DNA of 64,000 nucleotides from Thermocoleostomius sinensis A174 (lineage in GTDB: Bacteria > Cyanobacteriota > Cyanobacteriia > Elainellales > Elainellaceae), in contig NZ_CP113797.1 of NCBI RefSeq assembly GCF_026802175.1, forward strand, positions 2,643,026 to 2,707,025, given 5' to 3'. A program made the translations under genes and the position numbers. How positions within the stretch are numbered: position 1 is the first letter of the stretch; each line of letters opens with the position of its first letter. This document shows positions 27,729-36,773 of the stretch, piece after piece. A model generated the notes under the pieces. The model saw only the letters and a program-made list of their open reading frames with translations. It made no database searches and was not told the origin of the DNA.

Positions 27729-28602
27729 AGGAAAGTTTAGAAACGCTGTACAAACTCACTACAACTTGTTGCTAAAGCGTGACAAAAGGCGATCGCCCCA
27801 CACATTGACTCGATCTGAGACTCAATCTGACCGATAAACCGATAAGCAGTTCTGCTCTATCCACTCGCCTTAACCAATCCACCCCGCTGGCTGCTGAAGG
27901 CAACGCACCCACATGAAACCTCACTTGACAACAACTCCATTGACAACAATCACTTAGCAGCATGGTTGTTATCTGGCTTTTCTGAGGCAAACTTCAATCC
28001 CTAGATGGTGTTACTAGCAGGCAACTATTGACTTTCAGGAACCAAGGATACAATCTTATCGTTGTCCAATCACTGCCCAACGATTGGGGCTATTTCGACC
28101 TTCACTTAATTTTTGTTTCGATCGAGGATGTGCCCCTGTTGCCCTTATCGACAGCGGTACTCGACAAATTTCTACCGGTTGACAAAATAGCGACGCAACC
28201 CAGTACAGACACACCAAACTTGTGATGGTTATTACCTATATCATGGCAGATACTTTGTCCTGTATCAAATTCTAGAGAATAACAGCCCGTTCCGGTATGC
28301 AGTAAATCTCTCTACTGCTATTTCTACGCTAGATGAAGAAAGTGTAAGTTGCGTGAAGATGATAGATTTTTATAATATTTATTCCTGATGCGAGGCAGAT
28401 GCCGGCGATCGTCTTCGTTGTCAATAGCGGACAACAGCGAAGAAGCTTCCCGATCGATCACCCTGCTTGTCGGTGTGACCCTTGATAGATGTGGAGATAG
28501 CTGCGCGTGGTTCACTGTTGCAGCGTTTGAATCAACTCGTCCAGATCATGAGGGCACGAGCTAAATCCGCCAAAACCGAGCGCTCCAGGAGGTTTCGATT
28601 AA
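27729..28602. other. Intergenic region with micro-duplications, no gene
   Basis: 874 bases. GACTC(G/A)ATCTGA occurs twice in tandem (27807-27830), followed by CCGATAAA/CCGATAAG. TTGACAACAA occurs at 27925 and 27940. Short frames on both strands have no protein-like features. Confidence 0.5.
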
Positions 28603-29226
28603 TTATACATCCAGGGTTGGAAGTTCCTCCGCATCAGGAGATGGGTTAAGATTTTCTTGGAGAATGTTGAGCACCACTTGCGGATCAGTGGCTTGCTTCA
28701 TCATCTCCGCTTCCCAATCATGGCGATCGTGCAAATTCGGCAGATCCACCCGCAGTTCTTCCAACAGTCCAATAATTTTGGCGGTTTTTTGCTCAGTGAG
28801 AAGATTAATTTGCAGCATCAAATGCGATCGTTGTTCAGCCAGTTTTTCTTGGCGCGATTGGCGCACCAGCACACCTGTGGCGATTAATAGAGCCGCTGTA
28901 TCCAGAAATTGATCTTGAACCCTATATTTAGGGAGATTGAACGGCAAGGTTAGATCGCCGGTCGTTTGACTCCAGATGATCCAGACAGTAAAGAATAACA
29001 GTTGAGCATACAAAAAATAAGACGTACCAAAAACGGCAGCAATTTTGGTTAAGAGTTGCTCATGCCAAGGCTCACATTGCTCTTGTTTCGCTTGAAACCC
29101 CAGCACCGTTTCAATGTTGTCAATGACCTGTTGCGGCAACGGATATTTTTCACCTCGGATATACACTGATCCAGAATACATTTGAGTGTCCCTAGACGGT
29201 GGATGAGAGCGATCGCTCATTGGCAT
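28603..29226 (-). CDS. DUF1003 membrane protein
   Basis: A 207-residue protein of the DUF1003 family. Two transmembrane helices, the first with YAQLLFFTVWIIWSQ and the second around DTAALLIATGVLVRQSR, are followed by the conserved QEKLAEQRSHLMLQINLLTE and a helical cytoplasmic tail ending LNILQENLNPSPDAEELP. The N-terminal ~70 residues (VIDNIETVLGFQAKQEQ) are soluble. The family is probably a small membrane sensor or channel-like protein, but its role is unproven. Confidence 0.85.
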   Translation of the reverse strand: MPMSDRSHPPSRDTQMYSGSVYIRGEKYPLPQQVIDNIETVLGFQAKQEQCEPWHEQLLTKIAAVFGTSYFLYAQLLFFTVWIIWSQTTGDLTLPFNLPKYRVQDQFLDTAALLIATGVLVRQSRQEKLAEQRSHLMLQINLLTEQKTAKIIGLLEELRVDLPNLHDRHDWEAEMMKQATDPQVVLNILQENLNPSPDAEELPTLDV

Positions 29227-29427
29227 TCAATCCTTTGTTCTGTTGTTATTTTGAATGATTTCAAAAACTATCGTAGGATAGGCAACCGCAGAATCCAAAC
29301 ACAAGTCTAGATGGATAGAGATCCATAGAGAGTCCACAGGTAGACACCATCAGCGATCAGAGGTGGGATGACAGCACTCTATGCTCAACTTGGTTGATTT
29401 GTTGAACGTCTGAGTATTTAGAGATAT

Positions 29428-31044
29428 TTAGGGCTGGGCAGCAACCAGTTTAACTAACGGAACGGTCGGTGGTTCAACCGGAACCAGTTGCAGCGTTCCC
29501 GTTGCTTGAAGAGATTGCTTCAAGGACTCGGTGGGGTAATACAAAAACCGATCGCCTGGTTGCCAACGGAGGGGGACAGCCGGATCAATTACCAACTGAA
29601 ACCAAATCAAGCGATCGCGGCGAGCGACCTCACGGCTGAGGGAAATTACATTGCCAAGGGTATCAGGAGCCAGACTGCTGACAATCACAGGCTGGTCAAA
29701 CTGGCTAAGAAAGTCCGCCACAGTGGGATTGTAGTAACTGACGCCTTTGCTCCACCAAGCGGTTGCTTGCCAGCTTGCTGCACAGGAGATAATCCCCACC
29801 GTCAGCAGCAGGGTCAAAAGTCCGTATCCCCACCGCTGACGCCTTACGGATGGATGCTGTATCCAGCCAGCCAACAGATATGCCACCGCCAGCAACACGC
29901 CAATTAAACTGGGCACAAAATAGCGGGTGTTTAACGATCGCTGTCCACCCACAAGGATATCTGGAAGGATCAGGGACAACGCAGGTAGCACGACTAATAA
30001 GACAACCATCAACCAAACGCGACGAGGGGTTTGACGACACAGCCTCCCCAAAGATAGGGCTATCAGCGCCAATACCAGCGGCGGTACAAGGTAGGTGTAG
30101 GGGTGATCGAGGGGCAGTCCTAGATCGATAAACGTACTGCTGAAATGCAATCCCCACAGTTTAGCGAGTACTGACAGCGGCGGAGATTGGGTTGTCCACG
30201 CAGTTTTAGACTGTAAAACGTCCCAGTTGCGTATCATGATCCTCAGCCAGGGCAGAAAAGCAAGTCCCCCAGCAACCAGCGCCGCTGCAAATCGTCGAAT
30301 TGATCGCCACGAGAACGGCCGCGTTGCCAACACCACCAGCCCATGACAGGCGAACACGAACACCGATAGCAAGAACGTGTAGAGATTTAACGCGACGGTT
30401 ATCGCATAGATCAGCCAACTGGTACGGGTTTGCAAGCGCAACGATCGCAGTAGGGCTGCCGAGGACAGAATAGTTACCAACGTCCACAAGCTTGACTGCC
30501 GCGCTTCTTGAGCATAGAGCACATGAAACGGAGAGACTGCCCAGAGCAGTATGACAAGGGTGCTTACCCACAATGCCTGTCTCGAACCCTGAGGAGACTG
30601 ATAGGAACGATCAAACAACTCTTGGCTGAACCAGTAGAGAGCGGGCAGGGTGAGCAAGCTCAAAACCACCGATAAGCTGCGCACAGCGGCTACTCCACTG
30701 CCAAACCATTCCATCCACAGCCGCACAGCCAAGTAATACAGCGGTGGATGTTCAGGATTGCTAGTTAGGGCTTGCCAAGTCTCGCTCCAACCGTGTGTAT
30801 CACTGAGTTGTTGATATTGTAACAATGTCTCTGAGGTAATAGGATCACCCGAAAACACTTGAGGAATAATTGCTTCTGCAGTGTATCCAGATGCCCGCAC
30901 GGAGGTAAACACCTCATCATGCCAGTATACTTTTTGATCTAAATGCGTCACTCGAAAGTACACACCGAGTATTAAAACTGTAATAAATAGAATAATTAAT
31001 TGAAATGGTAATGAAAAATAGAATGATTTTGTTTTCGCACTCAT
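29428..31044 (-). CDS. GT39/ArnT-like membrane glycosyltransferase
   Basis: A 538-residue polytopic membrane protein of the PMT/ArnT (GT-C) type that moves sugars from polyprenyl-phosphate donors to acceptors on the outer face of the inner membrane. The catalytic-type acidic pair is in YWHDEVFTSV after the first helix, and HPPLYYLAVRLWMEWFG is the typical second luminal motif. About ten to twelve hydrophobic helices follow, then a C-terminal soluble ~110-residue domain. The ATG at 31044 is preferred since the first helix follows directly; an ATG at 31113 adds a Cys-rich, unlikely N-terminus. It is divergent from the VanZ gene. Confidence 0.8.
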   Translation of the reverse strand: MSAKTKSFYFSLPFQLIILFITVLILGVYFRVTHLDQKVYWHDEVFTSVRASGYTAEAIIPQVFSGDPITSETLLQYQQLSDTHGWSETWQALTSNPEHPPLYYLAVRLWMEWFGSGVAAVRSLSVVLSLLTLPALYWFSQELFDRSYQSPQGSRQALWVSTLVILLWAVSPFHVLYAQEARQSSLWTLVTILSSAALLRSLRLQTRTSWLIYAITVALNLYTFLLSVFVFACHGLVVLATRPFSWRSIRRFAAALVAGGLAFLPWLRIMIRNWDVLQSKTAWTTQSPPLSVLAKLWGLHFSSTFIDLGLPLDHPYTYLVPPLVLALIALSLGRLCRQTPRRVWLMVVLLVVLPALSLILPDILVGGQRSLNTRYFVPSLIGVLLAVAYLLAGWIQHPSVRRQRWGYGLLTLLLTVGIISCAASWQATAWWSKGVSYYNPTVADFLSQFDQPVIVSSLAPDTLGNVISLSREVARRDRLIWFQLVIDPAVPLRWQPGDRFLYYPTESLKQSLQATGTLQLVPVEPPTVPLVKLVAAQP

Positions 31045-31167
31045 GATGAATTTTGGATGGTTTATCACTGGACAACAAGCAGGACAGAAAATAGACTTGC
31101 TATGATGAATCAATGTTGTCTATTAAGTTCTGGTAAGTTCCAGTTGCTTCGCTGATCGTAAGTTGGG

Positions 31168-31190
31168 CAGTTTATGTAAGTCAGTTTATG
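31168..31190 (+). repeat. Duplicated start-codon context before the VanZ gene
   Basis: CAGTTTATG occurs at 31168-31176 and again at 31182-31190, 14 bases apart. The second copy holds the ATG of the VanZ gene (31188). The first copy gives an ATG followed at once by TAA (31174-31179), a minimal start-stop. Confidence 0.6.
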
Positions 31191-32747
31191 AGAAAATTTT
31201 CGACTGCTGACAGATCTAACTCCGCCTTGCCACCCCAATCAGGCAATTTTCTGAAACGATCGTCCGTCGGCTTGACAATCGGGGGAATTGGGTTGATTTT
31301 AGTGGCGACTCTGTTTCCATTCAATTTTTCCCCACCCCAACTTGCACCGATTGAGGCATTCGCCTACTTTAATCGCTCTGGCAATTTAATTGACCAAATT
31401 GGCAATATTGGATTGTTCGTACCGTTTGGATACGGCATCACTGGACTGATTCGGCAGCAAGGACGTTCGCGTTGGGTCGCCTTCATCATTGCAGCCATTC
31501 TCAGCACCAGCCTGTCCATGTTGGTGGAACTGTTACAGTTCTTTTTGCCCAAACGCACTCCCACTGTGACCGACCTTATTGCTAATAGTTTAGGGGGCAG
31601 CACAGGTGCTACTTTGTGGTTTACGGCGGAAAAAGCAGTCGATCGAGTTCCAAATCTGCTAGGTTGCCTCCGCACCAAGCTAGCGTTGAAAATTTTGTCT
31701 GTGGCATTTCTGGGATATGTGCTGTTGACAGCAGGTCTCGCCATGATGCTGCAATCGCAAACGCATCTGAACAACTGGGATGATTCGTTTCCACTGGTAC
31801 TGGGAAATGAAACCACAGGCGATCGACCTTGGCAAGGGCAACTGGCAGCTATCTCACTCTATGATGCCGCACTTTCAGAAACAGAGGTGGCGGCGCTGCT
31901 CTCAAACCATGCCTTATTTACTTCTCCCCTCGTGTCCTATCAGTTAAAAGCACCCGGGATCTATACTGATCAAACTGGGAAATTTCCGGATCTATTTTGG
32001 AGTGCCAATGCTGTCAGCTTTCCCCCACCGGGAGCATTCGCCACTCTCATTCGATCGATTCAACAGTCATCACAATTGACGCTGTTGGCTATCGTAGCCA
32101 CTCATCACGCCTCCCAAACTGGGCCGGCTCGAATCATTTCGATCTCGAACGGAACGCTGTTGCGTAATTTGACCCTAGGGCAGCAAGGTCACGATTTGGC
32201 GATTCGGCTGCGAACTCCTATTACAGGCGAGAATGCTAAATATCCGGAACTACTTGTTCCTAATTTTTTTCTCGATCAAGTTCCTCATCGTGTTGTAATG
32301 ACCTATCGCTATTCTCGATTAGTTTGCTACATCGATCGAGTGCAGAAAGCTTATTCAATTGATCTCAGCCCTGAAGTGATTTTCTTTCGCTATCTGTTAC
32401 CTTTTAGCGAGTGGAGTGTTCGCTTAAGTCCTGCTGAACTTTGGGCATATAAAATTTCTTATTACAGTTTAATTTTTATACCATTAGGTATTCTCTTGGG
32501 TTTAATCGCTATCGTCTCAGCACGCACCTTTACAATTTACAGCGGGCTAGGTCTTGGCGGCATTGCTCTCCCTACCTTACTGCTAGAGTTTGTCTGGTCA
32601 AGTAGTGCACATCGCAGTTTCAGTGTTGTGAACTTGGGGTTGGCGATCGGATTGTTGGCTGTAACCGCATTGATTACAGTACGGTTATTACAACGGGTTA
32701 TCTTACTTTCCGCTTCCCAACCAACTAATCGTCGGAATAACGCTTAA
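31188..32747 (+). CDS. VanZ-domain membrane protein with a LamG-like (concanavalin) domain
   Basis: 519 residues. The N-terminal third (about 30-145) is a VanZ domain with helices and the motif GNIGLFVPFGYGITGLIR followed by STSLSMLVELLQFFLPKRTP and TDLIANSLGGSTGA. A middle soluble region (~190-390) with GNETTGDRPWQGQLAAISLYD and SETEVAALLSNH resembles a LamG/concanavalin-like jelly-roll that could bind glycans. Further C-terminal helices complete the protein. The combination of VanZ with a lectin-like module next to an exopolysaccharide locus is suggestive of envelope glycan handling, which is inference. Confidence 0.75.
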   Translation: MRKFSTADRSNSALPPQSGNFLKRSSVGLTIGGIGLILVATLFPFNFSPPQLAPIEAFAYFNRSGNLIDQIGNIGLFVPFGYGITGLIRQQGRSRWVAFIIAAILSTSLSMLVELLQFFLPKRTPTVTDLIANSLGGSTGATLWFTAEKAVDRVPNLLGCLRTKLALKILSVAFLGYVLLTAGLAMMLQSQTHLNNWDDSFPLVLGNETTGDRPWQGQLAAISLYDAALSETEVAALLSNHALFTSPLVSYQLKAPGIYTDQTGKFPDLFWSANAVSFPPPGAFATLIRSIQQSSQLTLLAIVATHHASQTGPARIISISNGTLLRNLTLGQQGHDLAIRLRTPITGENAKYPELLVPNFFLDQVPHRVVMTYRYSRLVCYIDRVQKAYSIDLSPEVIFFRYLLPFSEWSVRLSPAELWAYKISYYSLIFIPLGILLGLIAIVSARTFTIYSGLGLGGIALPTLLLEFVWSSSAHRSFSVVNLGLAIGLLAVTALITVRLLQRVILLSASQPTNRRNNA

Positions 32748-32812
32748 CTGTTGGGGCAAATGGATGGGCCAGGACAGCCCGCAAACTGCCCTGACTGAGG
32801 TTGGTTTTATGG

Positions 32813-33946
32813 TTAATGGAGAACGAGCTGTGGCACGGCTGTTGTTTCCCCTAGCGCCGCGGCACGAGTTGCATCAATCGCCATAAACTGCCGAATTTGT
32901 CCCTCGGTGATCGCTCGCATATTCGCACCAGCTTGGTAGGCTTTCGTCCAAATCACAATCCACTGTAATGTGGTGTGTAAATCAAGCTGAGGACGCCAAC
33001 CAAGCCGTGTTTGGGCCTTGGAACAGTCCAGTTTCAGGAAGGTGTTCTCATGGACGTGCGTGGTGCACGCATCGCGTTGCCATCTAGCTCCATTCCCCCA
33101 CAATTGATACAGCCGATCAGCAATCCAGCCAACCGTTTCCACGCCGTTGTCGTTGGGTCCAAAGTTCCAGGCTTCAGCATAGGCAATTCCTTCGTTGTAT
33201 AATCGCTCTGCCACCATGAGATAGCCATTCAGCGGTTCCAGTACATGCTGCCACGGGCGGGTTGCTTGGGGATGACGAATTTGCACTGGCTCATCGCGCA
33301 TCAATGCTTTGAGAATATCGGGCACAAGGCGATCGGCCGCCCAATCGCCACCGCCAATGACATTACCAGCGCGGGTCGTTGCCAACGCGACCCCATGTTC
33401 TTCATAGCGTTTGGGATTAAAAAAGGAATTGCGGTAGGCGGCTACCACCATCTCGGCACAAGCTTTACTGCTGCTGTAGGGATCATAACCTCCCAACGCA
33501 TCGTCTTCACGATAGCCCCATGGCCATTCGCGGTTTTCATAGCATTTGTCTGTGGTGATATCGACCACTGCCCGCACGCTTGTCACCTGGCGCACCGCTT
33601 CCAGCAGATGGGCTGTACCCAGTACATTAACAGAATAAGTTTCGATCGGGTTTTCGTAGGAACGCCGCACCAACGGTTGAGCCGCCATATGAATGACAAT
33701 TTCTGGTTGAGCCGCCCTCAACGCTTGCTGTAAATGCGCCATATCCAAAATATCGCCCACGATCGAGGTCATTCCCTGTGCTACTCGCGCCAGTTCAAAC
33801 AAACTGGGATTGGTTGGTGGTTCTAGGGCAAACCCTGTCACCTCTGCCCCTAGCATCTGTAGCCACAGCGATAGCCAACTGCCTTTGAAGCCAGTATGAC
33901 CCGTGATAAAGACTTGCTTACCTTGCCAAAAATTATGATTTAACAT
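32813..33946 (-). CDS. rfbG: CDP-glucose 4,6-dehydratase
   Basis: A 377-residue extended SDR that turns CDP-glucose into CDP-4-keto-6-deoxyglucose. The NAD-binding motif GHTGFKG is at residues 16-22, TTDKCYENREWPWGYRE is the diagnostic RfbG segment, and the catalytic Tyr157-xxx-Lys161 is in YDPYSSSKACAE. GNVIGGGDWAADRLVPD and RPWQHVLEPLNGY are further family blocks. The ATG at 33946 has GGAGA upstream and avoids overlap with the preceding gene; upstream in-frame codons are not used. It is the last gene of the minus-strand CDP-sugar operon that begins with rfbF. Confidence 0.95.
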   Translation of the reverse strand: MLNHNFWQGKQVFITGHTGFKGSWLSLWLQMLGAEVTGFALEPPTNPSLFELARVAQGMTSIVGDILDMAHLQQALRAAQPEIVIHMAAQPLVRRSYENPIETYSVNVLGTAHLLEAVRQVTSVRAVVDITTDKCYENREWPWGYREDDALGGYDPYSSSKACAEMVVAAYRNSFFNPKRYEEHGVALATTRAGNVIGGGDWAADRLVPDILKALMRDEPVQIRHPQATRPWQHVLEPLNGYLMVAERLYNEGIAYAEAWNFGPNDNGVETVGWIADRLYQLWGNGARWQRDACTTHVHENTFLKLDCSKAQTRLGWRPQLDLHTTLQWIVIWTKAYQAGANMRAITEGQIRQFMAIDATRAAALGETTAVPQLVLH

Positions 33947-33971
33947 CCGCTTTCTCCAGCACAATGGCGTA

Positions 33972-35201
33972 TCACAATGCAACAATTTCGGCACCAACAC
34001 CCATACCATTCAGCATCTTCTGAATCTCAGCACAATAAATTGCATTCATGACAATAATTTGATCGGGTTGGTAGACTTTGAGGAATTCCGGTGATTTAAT
34101 TTCTTTACCGACACCTGGAATAAATTTGCCATGACGATGGGGATTAATATCGACCACATATTGAACTTGGTCAGCCATGCCCAACGTTGTCAAAAATGCC
34201 ACACATTTAGATCCTGATCCCCAGATAACAACGCGCTTTCCTTGATCTTGTAAGGTTACCAGGTGTTGTTTCCAGTGGAATAGCTTGGTTTCGATCGCCG
34301 CTGCAAAATACTGCACATCGGCGGCGGTTTGTTCTAGGGCTTCTTCTAGCGGCAAAATTCGATCGGAAGAATGTGTCACTGGCCGAGCTTCGATCATCAA
34401 ATATTGTTGACCATAGGCTAAATAAAGATCGAGAATTTCAAACCCACAGGAACGGAATAACCGCGCCAGCGATCCGGGGGTGAAATAAGAGCAATGTTCA
34501 TAGTAAATATCTTCAAACGCCAGATCATGCAACACGCGAAGGGTATCAGGAATTTCAAAGAAAACCACCGTATTTAGCCGATCGCCAATCGATCGCCGCA
34601 CAGTGCTTAAAAATTCAGCAGTCGGTTGAATATGCTCTAGCGTATGGCGACAGCAAATAAAGTCACCTACATACTTGGCATGATGATCGCCATAATAATC
34701 TTGAATGAACGTGACGCGATTGGCAGCAGCACTCTTCACCCGTCCTGGAACCACACTCGGATCAATCCCGACACCTCGATTATTGCCTAACTCGCACAGC
34801 AGCAGCAGAAAATCACCTTTACTACAGCCAATCTCCACGATGTCTTTCTCGTAGAGATCGTATTTCTCGATGAGGCGATTAGCAAGATCGATCGCAAATT
34901 GATTGAATGTTGGTGAAAAACTTTGCTGATCCTCATAATTGGGCGCATAGGCCGACCACTTGGCATCAAAAGCGATGTTAGTAATGAAGCCACAGTGTTC
35001 ACAATGCCCTAAGACAACATCACCGCGGGGAAAATCTAAAGCTTCCAATTGGGTATTAGGCATCAAGCAGCTATGTACAGGTACATTCCGAACCTCGTAA
35101 AAAACTGATAATTCACCATGTCCACAGTTTGGACAAGTTTTATGTACCTTTGTAGTTCGAGTCACAGCATGAGCAGGTTCAAAAGATGGTTGCACTAACA
35201 T
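33972..35201 (-). CDS. Sugar C-methyltransferase-like SAM protein (class I methyltransferase with Zn motif)
   Basis: A 409-residue protein with three parts: an N-terminal zinc-type motif (CPNCG ... CEHCG, residues ~23-70), a SAM-binding Rossmann core with VEIGCSKGDFLLLLCELG and FICCRHTLEHIQPTAEFL, and a C-terminal second Rossmann-like domain with RVVIWGSGSKCVAFLTTLG and VDINPHRHGKFIPG. This architecture (Methyltransf_13/12/14) is that of NDP-ketosugar C-methyltransferases such as NovU/TylC3 relatives. Sugar substrate is inferred from the flanking rfbG and rfbF. Its ATG has GGAG 8 bases upstream. It lies 25 bases before rfbG. Confidence 0.85.
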   Translation of the reverse strand: MLVQPSFEPAHAVTRTTKVHKTCPNCGHGELSVFYEVRNVPVHSCLMPNTQLEALDFPRGDVVLGHCEHCGFITNIAFDAKWSAYAPNYEDQQSFSPTFNQFAIDLANRLIEKYDLYEKDIVEIGCSKGDFLLLLCELGNNRGVGIDPSVVPGRVKSAAANRVTFIQDYYGDHHAKYVGDFICCRHTLEHIQPTAEFLSTVRRSIGDRLNTVVFFEIPDTLRVLHDLAFEDIYYEHCSYFTPGSLARLFRSCGFEILDLYLAYGQQYLMIEARPVTHSSDRILPLEEALEQTAADVQYFAAAIETKLFHWKQHLVTLQDQGKRVVIWGSGSKCVAFLTTLGMADQVQYVVDINPHRHGKFIPGVGKEIKSPEFLKVYQPDQIIVMNAIYCAEIQKMLNGMGVGAEIVAL

Positions 35202-35271
35202 AATAAACTCCAGAAAATTGTGGAAGCTATGGCTGTCCGTTTAATGACGAACTTTATGAAAGATTAGGAAA

Positions 35272-35308
35272 CGCAAGGGGCTTTTAGCCGTAGAATGCAC
35301 CCCTTGCG
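35272..35308 (-). promoter_or_regulatory. Perfect 9-bp inverted repeat between oxygenase and methyltransferase genes
   Basis: CGCAAGGGG (35272-35280) and CCCCTTGCG (35300-35308) form a stem with a 19-base loop. On the transcribed minus strand it precedes GTTTCC. It may be a partial terminator within the operon. Confidence 0.5.
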
Positions 35309-35407
35309 AATTCGATCGCACGACTCCTCAGAGGTAATCTATCCTGGTCTCTCGAATCAAGGCATTCACAGGAATCTTCTCAGTTGGAGCCATCCGACAA
35401 ACTTGAG

Positions 35408-36382
35408 CTAGGCAGCGGAAGAAGAGGCAGGTACGAAGAGGTCAGACGACATGAATTCCGGTTGGTCAAGTTCTGGTTGAAACAGTAATCCTTCTTCTGT
35501 TCCTGGGTTATCCTCGTATAGTGCTAATATATCAGCCGAGATGCGGGAAAAATCAGTTCCTCGCATGAAATCTCTTAAAGACGTTCCTTGTGGTGCAGAA
35601 TCGAGATTGGGTGCACCTCGCCGATGAATCACATCTTCAATATCTACAGTTCTAAAGTCAATGCTGTAGCGAGTCAAACCAGAGGTATTTGGAACGGTGG
35701 AGTGAAGCTGTGCGCCAGAAAATAGAATGACTCCTCCTGCTTCACAAACGACTCTCACCTGAGGTTCCAACTCAATCACTTCAGTGGCATGGGGTTGTTT
35801 CCGAGTGTCTTTTCTAATGTGCTGTGCTGCGTGCTTACGACCGTTGCTATTCCATTCATAGTAGCTGAAGCTGCTTGATTCATTTTTCACCGATCGATTC
35901 CAGTAACGAGGATGAAACGCTAATGAACTTTCAGATTCAAACTCATAGATTGGCAGCCACCAGTTGAGTTGGCACATCGGGGCTGAGTACCACGTATCGC
36001 GATGGGGATGAAATGCATAGCCGACACCGCTGGTTAAATACCCATCTGAGGTAGTCATACGCAGGCGTGGTACATCCAGATAGGTCATGTGTAAATCACA
36101 GGCAAATTCCTCAAGAATCTCGCGGATCAGGTGCTTGGTTTTGGGGTGGTGAATGAACTGAGGTTTCAGTGGAGCCACGATCGCGACATACTGTTCAACC
36201 GGCAAATGATACTGAGCCATTTTGGGATCAAGTCCCCTAAAGGCAGCCTCAATCATCTCACGGGCAAATTCGCAAAGGGCAATTGTGCTGGGACGAGGTG
36301 TAAACACAAACACCTGACCTTGGTAGAGTCGCTCACGCCTCACTCGATCGCTGACCACTGCATCGACGTAGACTGTATTCAA
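35408..36382 (-). CDS. Fe(II)/2-oxoglutarate-type oxygenase, putative
   Basis: A 324-residue protein with the facial-triad pattern of non-haem iron 2-oxoglutarate oxygenases: His127-x-Asp129 in FHPHRDTWYSAP and distal His227 in GAQLHSTVPNTSGLTRYS, followed by Arg238 eleven residues on, the expected 2OG-binding Arg. LNWWLPIYEFESESSLAFHP lies between, as the core strand. The start is TTG at 36382 with AAGGAG 8 bases upstream. Its place inside a CDP-sugar operon suggests oxidation or hydroxylation of a sugar nucleotide or of a lipid-linked sugar; substrate unknown. Phytanoyl-CoA dioxygenase-like proteins are the closest fold. Confidence 0.7.
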   Translation of the reverse strand: MNTVYVDAVVSDRVRRERLYQGQVFVFTPRPSTIALCEFAREMIEAAFRGLDPKMAQYHLPVEQYVAIVAPLKPQFIHHPKTKHLIREILEEFACDLHMTYLDVPRLRMTTSDGYLTSGVGYAFHPHRDTWYSAPMCQLNWWLPIYEFESESSLAFHPRYWNRSVKNESSSFSYYEWNSNGRKHAAQHIRKDTRKQPHATEVIELEPQVRVVCEAGGVILFSGAQLHSTVPNTSGLTRYSIDFRTVDIEDVIHRRGAPNLDSAPQGTSLRDFMRGTDFSRISADILALYEDNPGTEEGLLFQPELDQPEFMSSDLFVPASSSAA

Positions 36383-36420
36383 TTTACTTTCTCCTTGGGT
36401 TTAAAGAGTCCATCAACAGA

Positions 36421-36648
36421 TCACGGTGGAGTCGGTACGCTACGAGAACCTGCTCTAGCAATAGAACCGCGTCGAATTGCCAGTAGGTTCTGCAACCAAG
36501 ATTGCAGCCGTGCCAAGACTTTGACCATGTTGTTTTCCATACTGTTTGCAACCGGAAGACAGCCGTGACGCCTTGGACGCCAAAGCTGGCTAATCTCGTT
36601 CAATTGGGAACGAGCTAAACAATAGGACTGTTTTAGTTCAAGAATCAT
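36421..36648 (-). CDS. Small hypothetical protein
   Basis: A 75-residue basic protein (MILELKQSYCLARSQLNEIS...) with GAGGAAA 5 bases before the ATG, lying between the C-methyltransferase and oxygenase genes in the same direction. I recognise no domain, and the Arg/Pro-rich ends are weak coding evidence. It may be a real small gene of the operon or a chance frame. Confidence 0.35.
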   Translation of the reverse strand: MILELKQSYCLARSQLNEISQLWRPRRHGCLPVANSMENNMVKVLARLQSWLQNLLAIRRGSIARAGSRSVPTPP

Positions 36649-36665
36649 CAGAGTTTCCTCATGAT

Positions 36666-36690
36666 CGAGTTTGACAGTAATTAAAACTCG
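36666..36690 (-). promoter_or_regulatory. Intercistronic inverted repeat before the small ORF/oxygenase pair
   Basis: CGAGTTT (36666-36672) and AAACTCG (36684-36690) are perfectly complementary with an 11-base loop. Confidence 0.4.
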
Positions 36691-36773
36691 ACAACAATGG
36701 TCGATCGCAAATAAATCGATTCACAACCAAGTAGAAAAGTTTCATGGAGCTAAGCAACTCGTGAAATAATTGC

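Noticed and set aside
28028-28225. 65-codon plus-strand frame in the large gap after the hypothetical gene
   Set aside because: No ribosome-binding site and no neighbour context; treated as chance.
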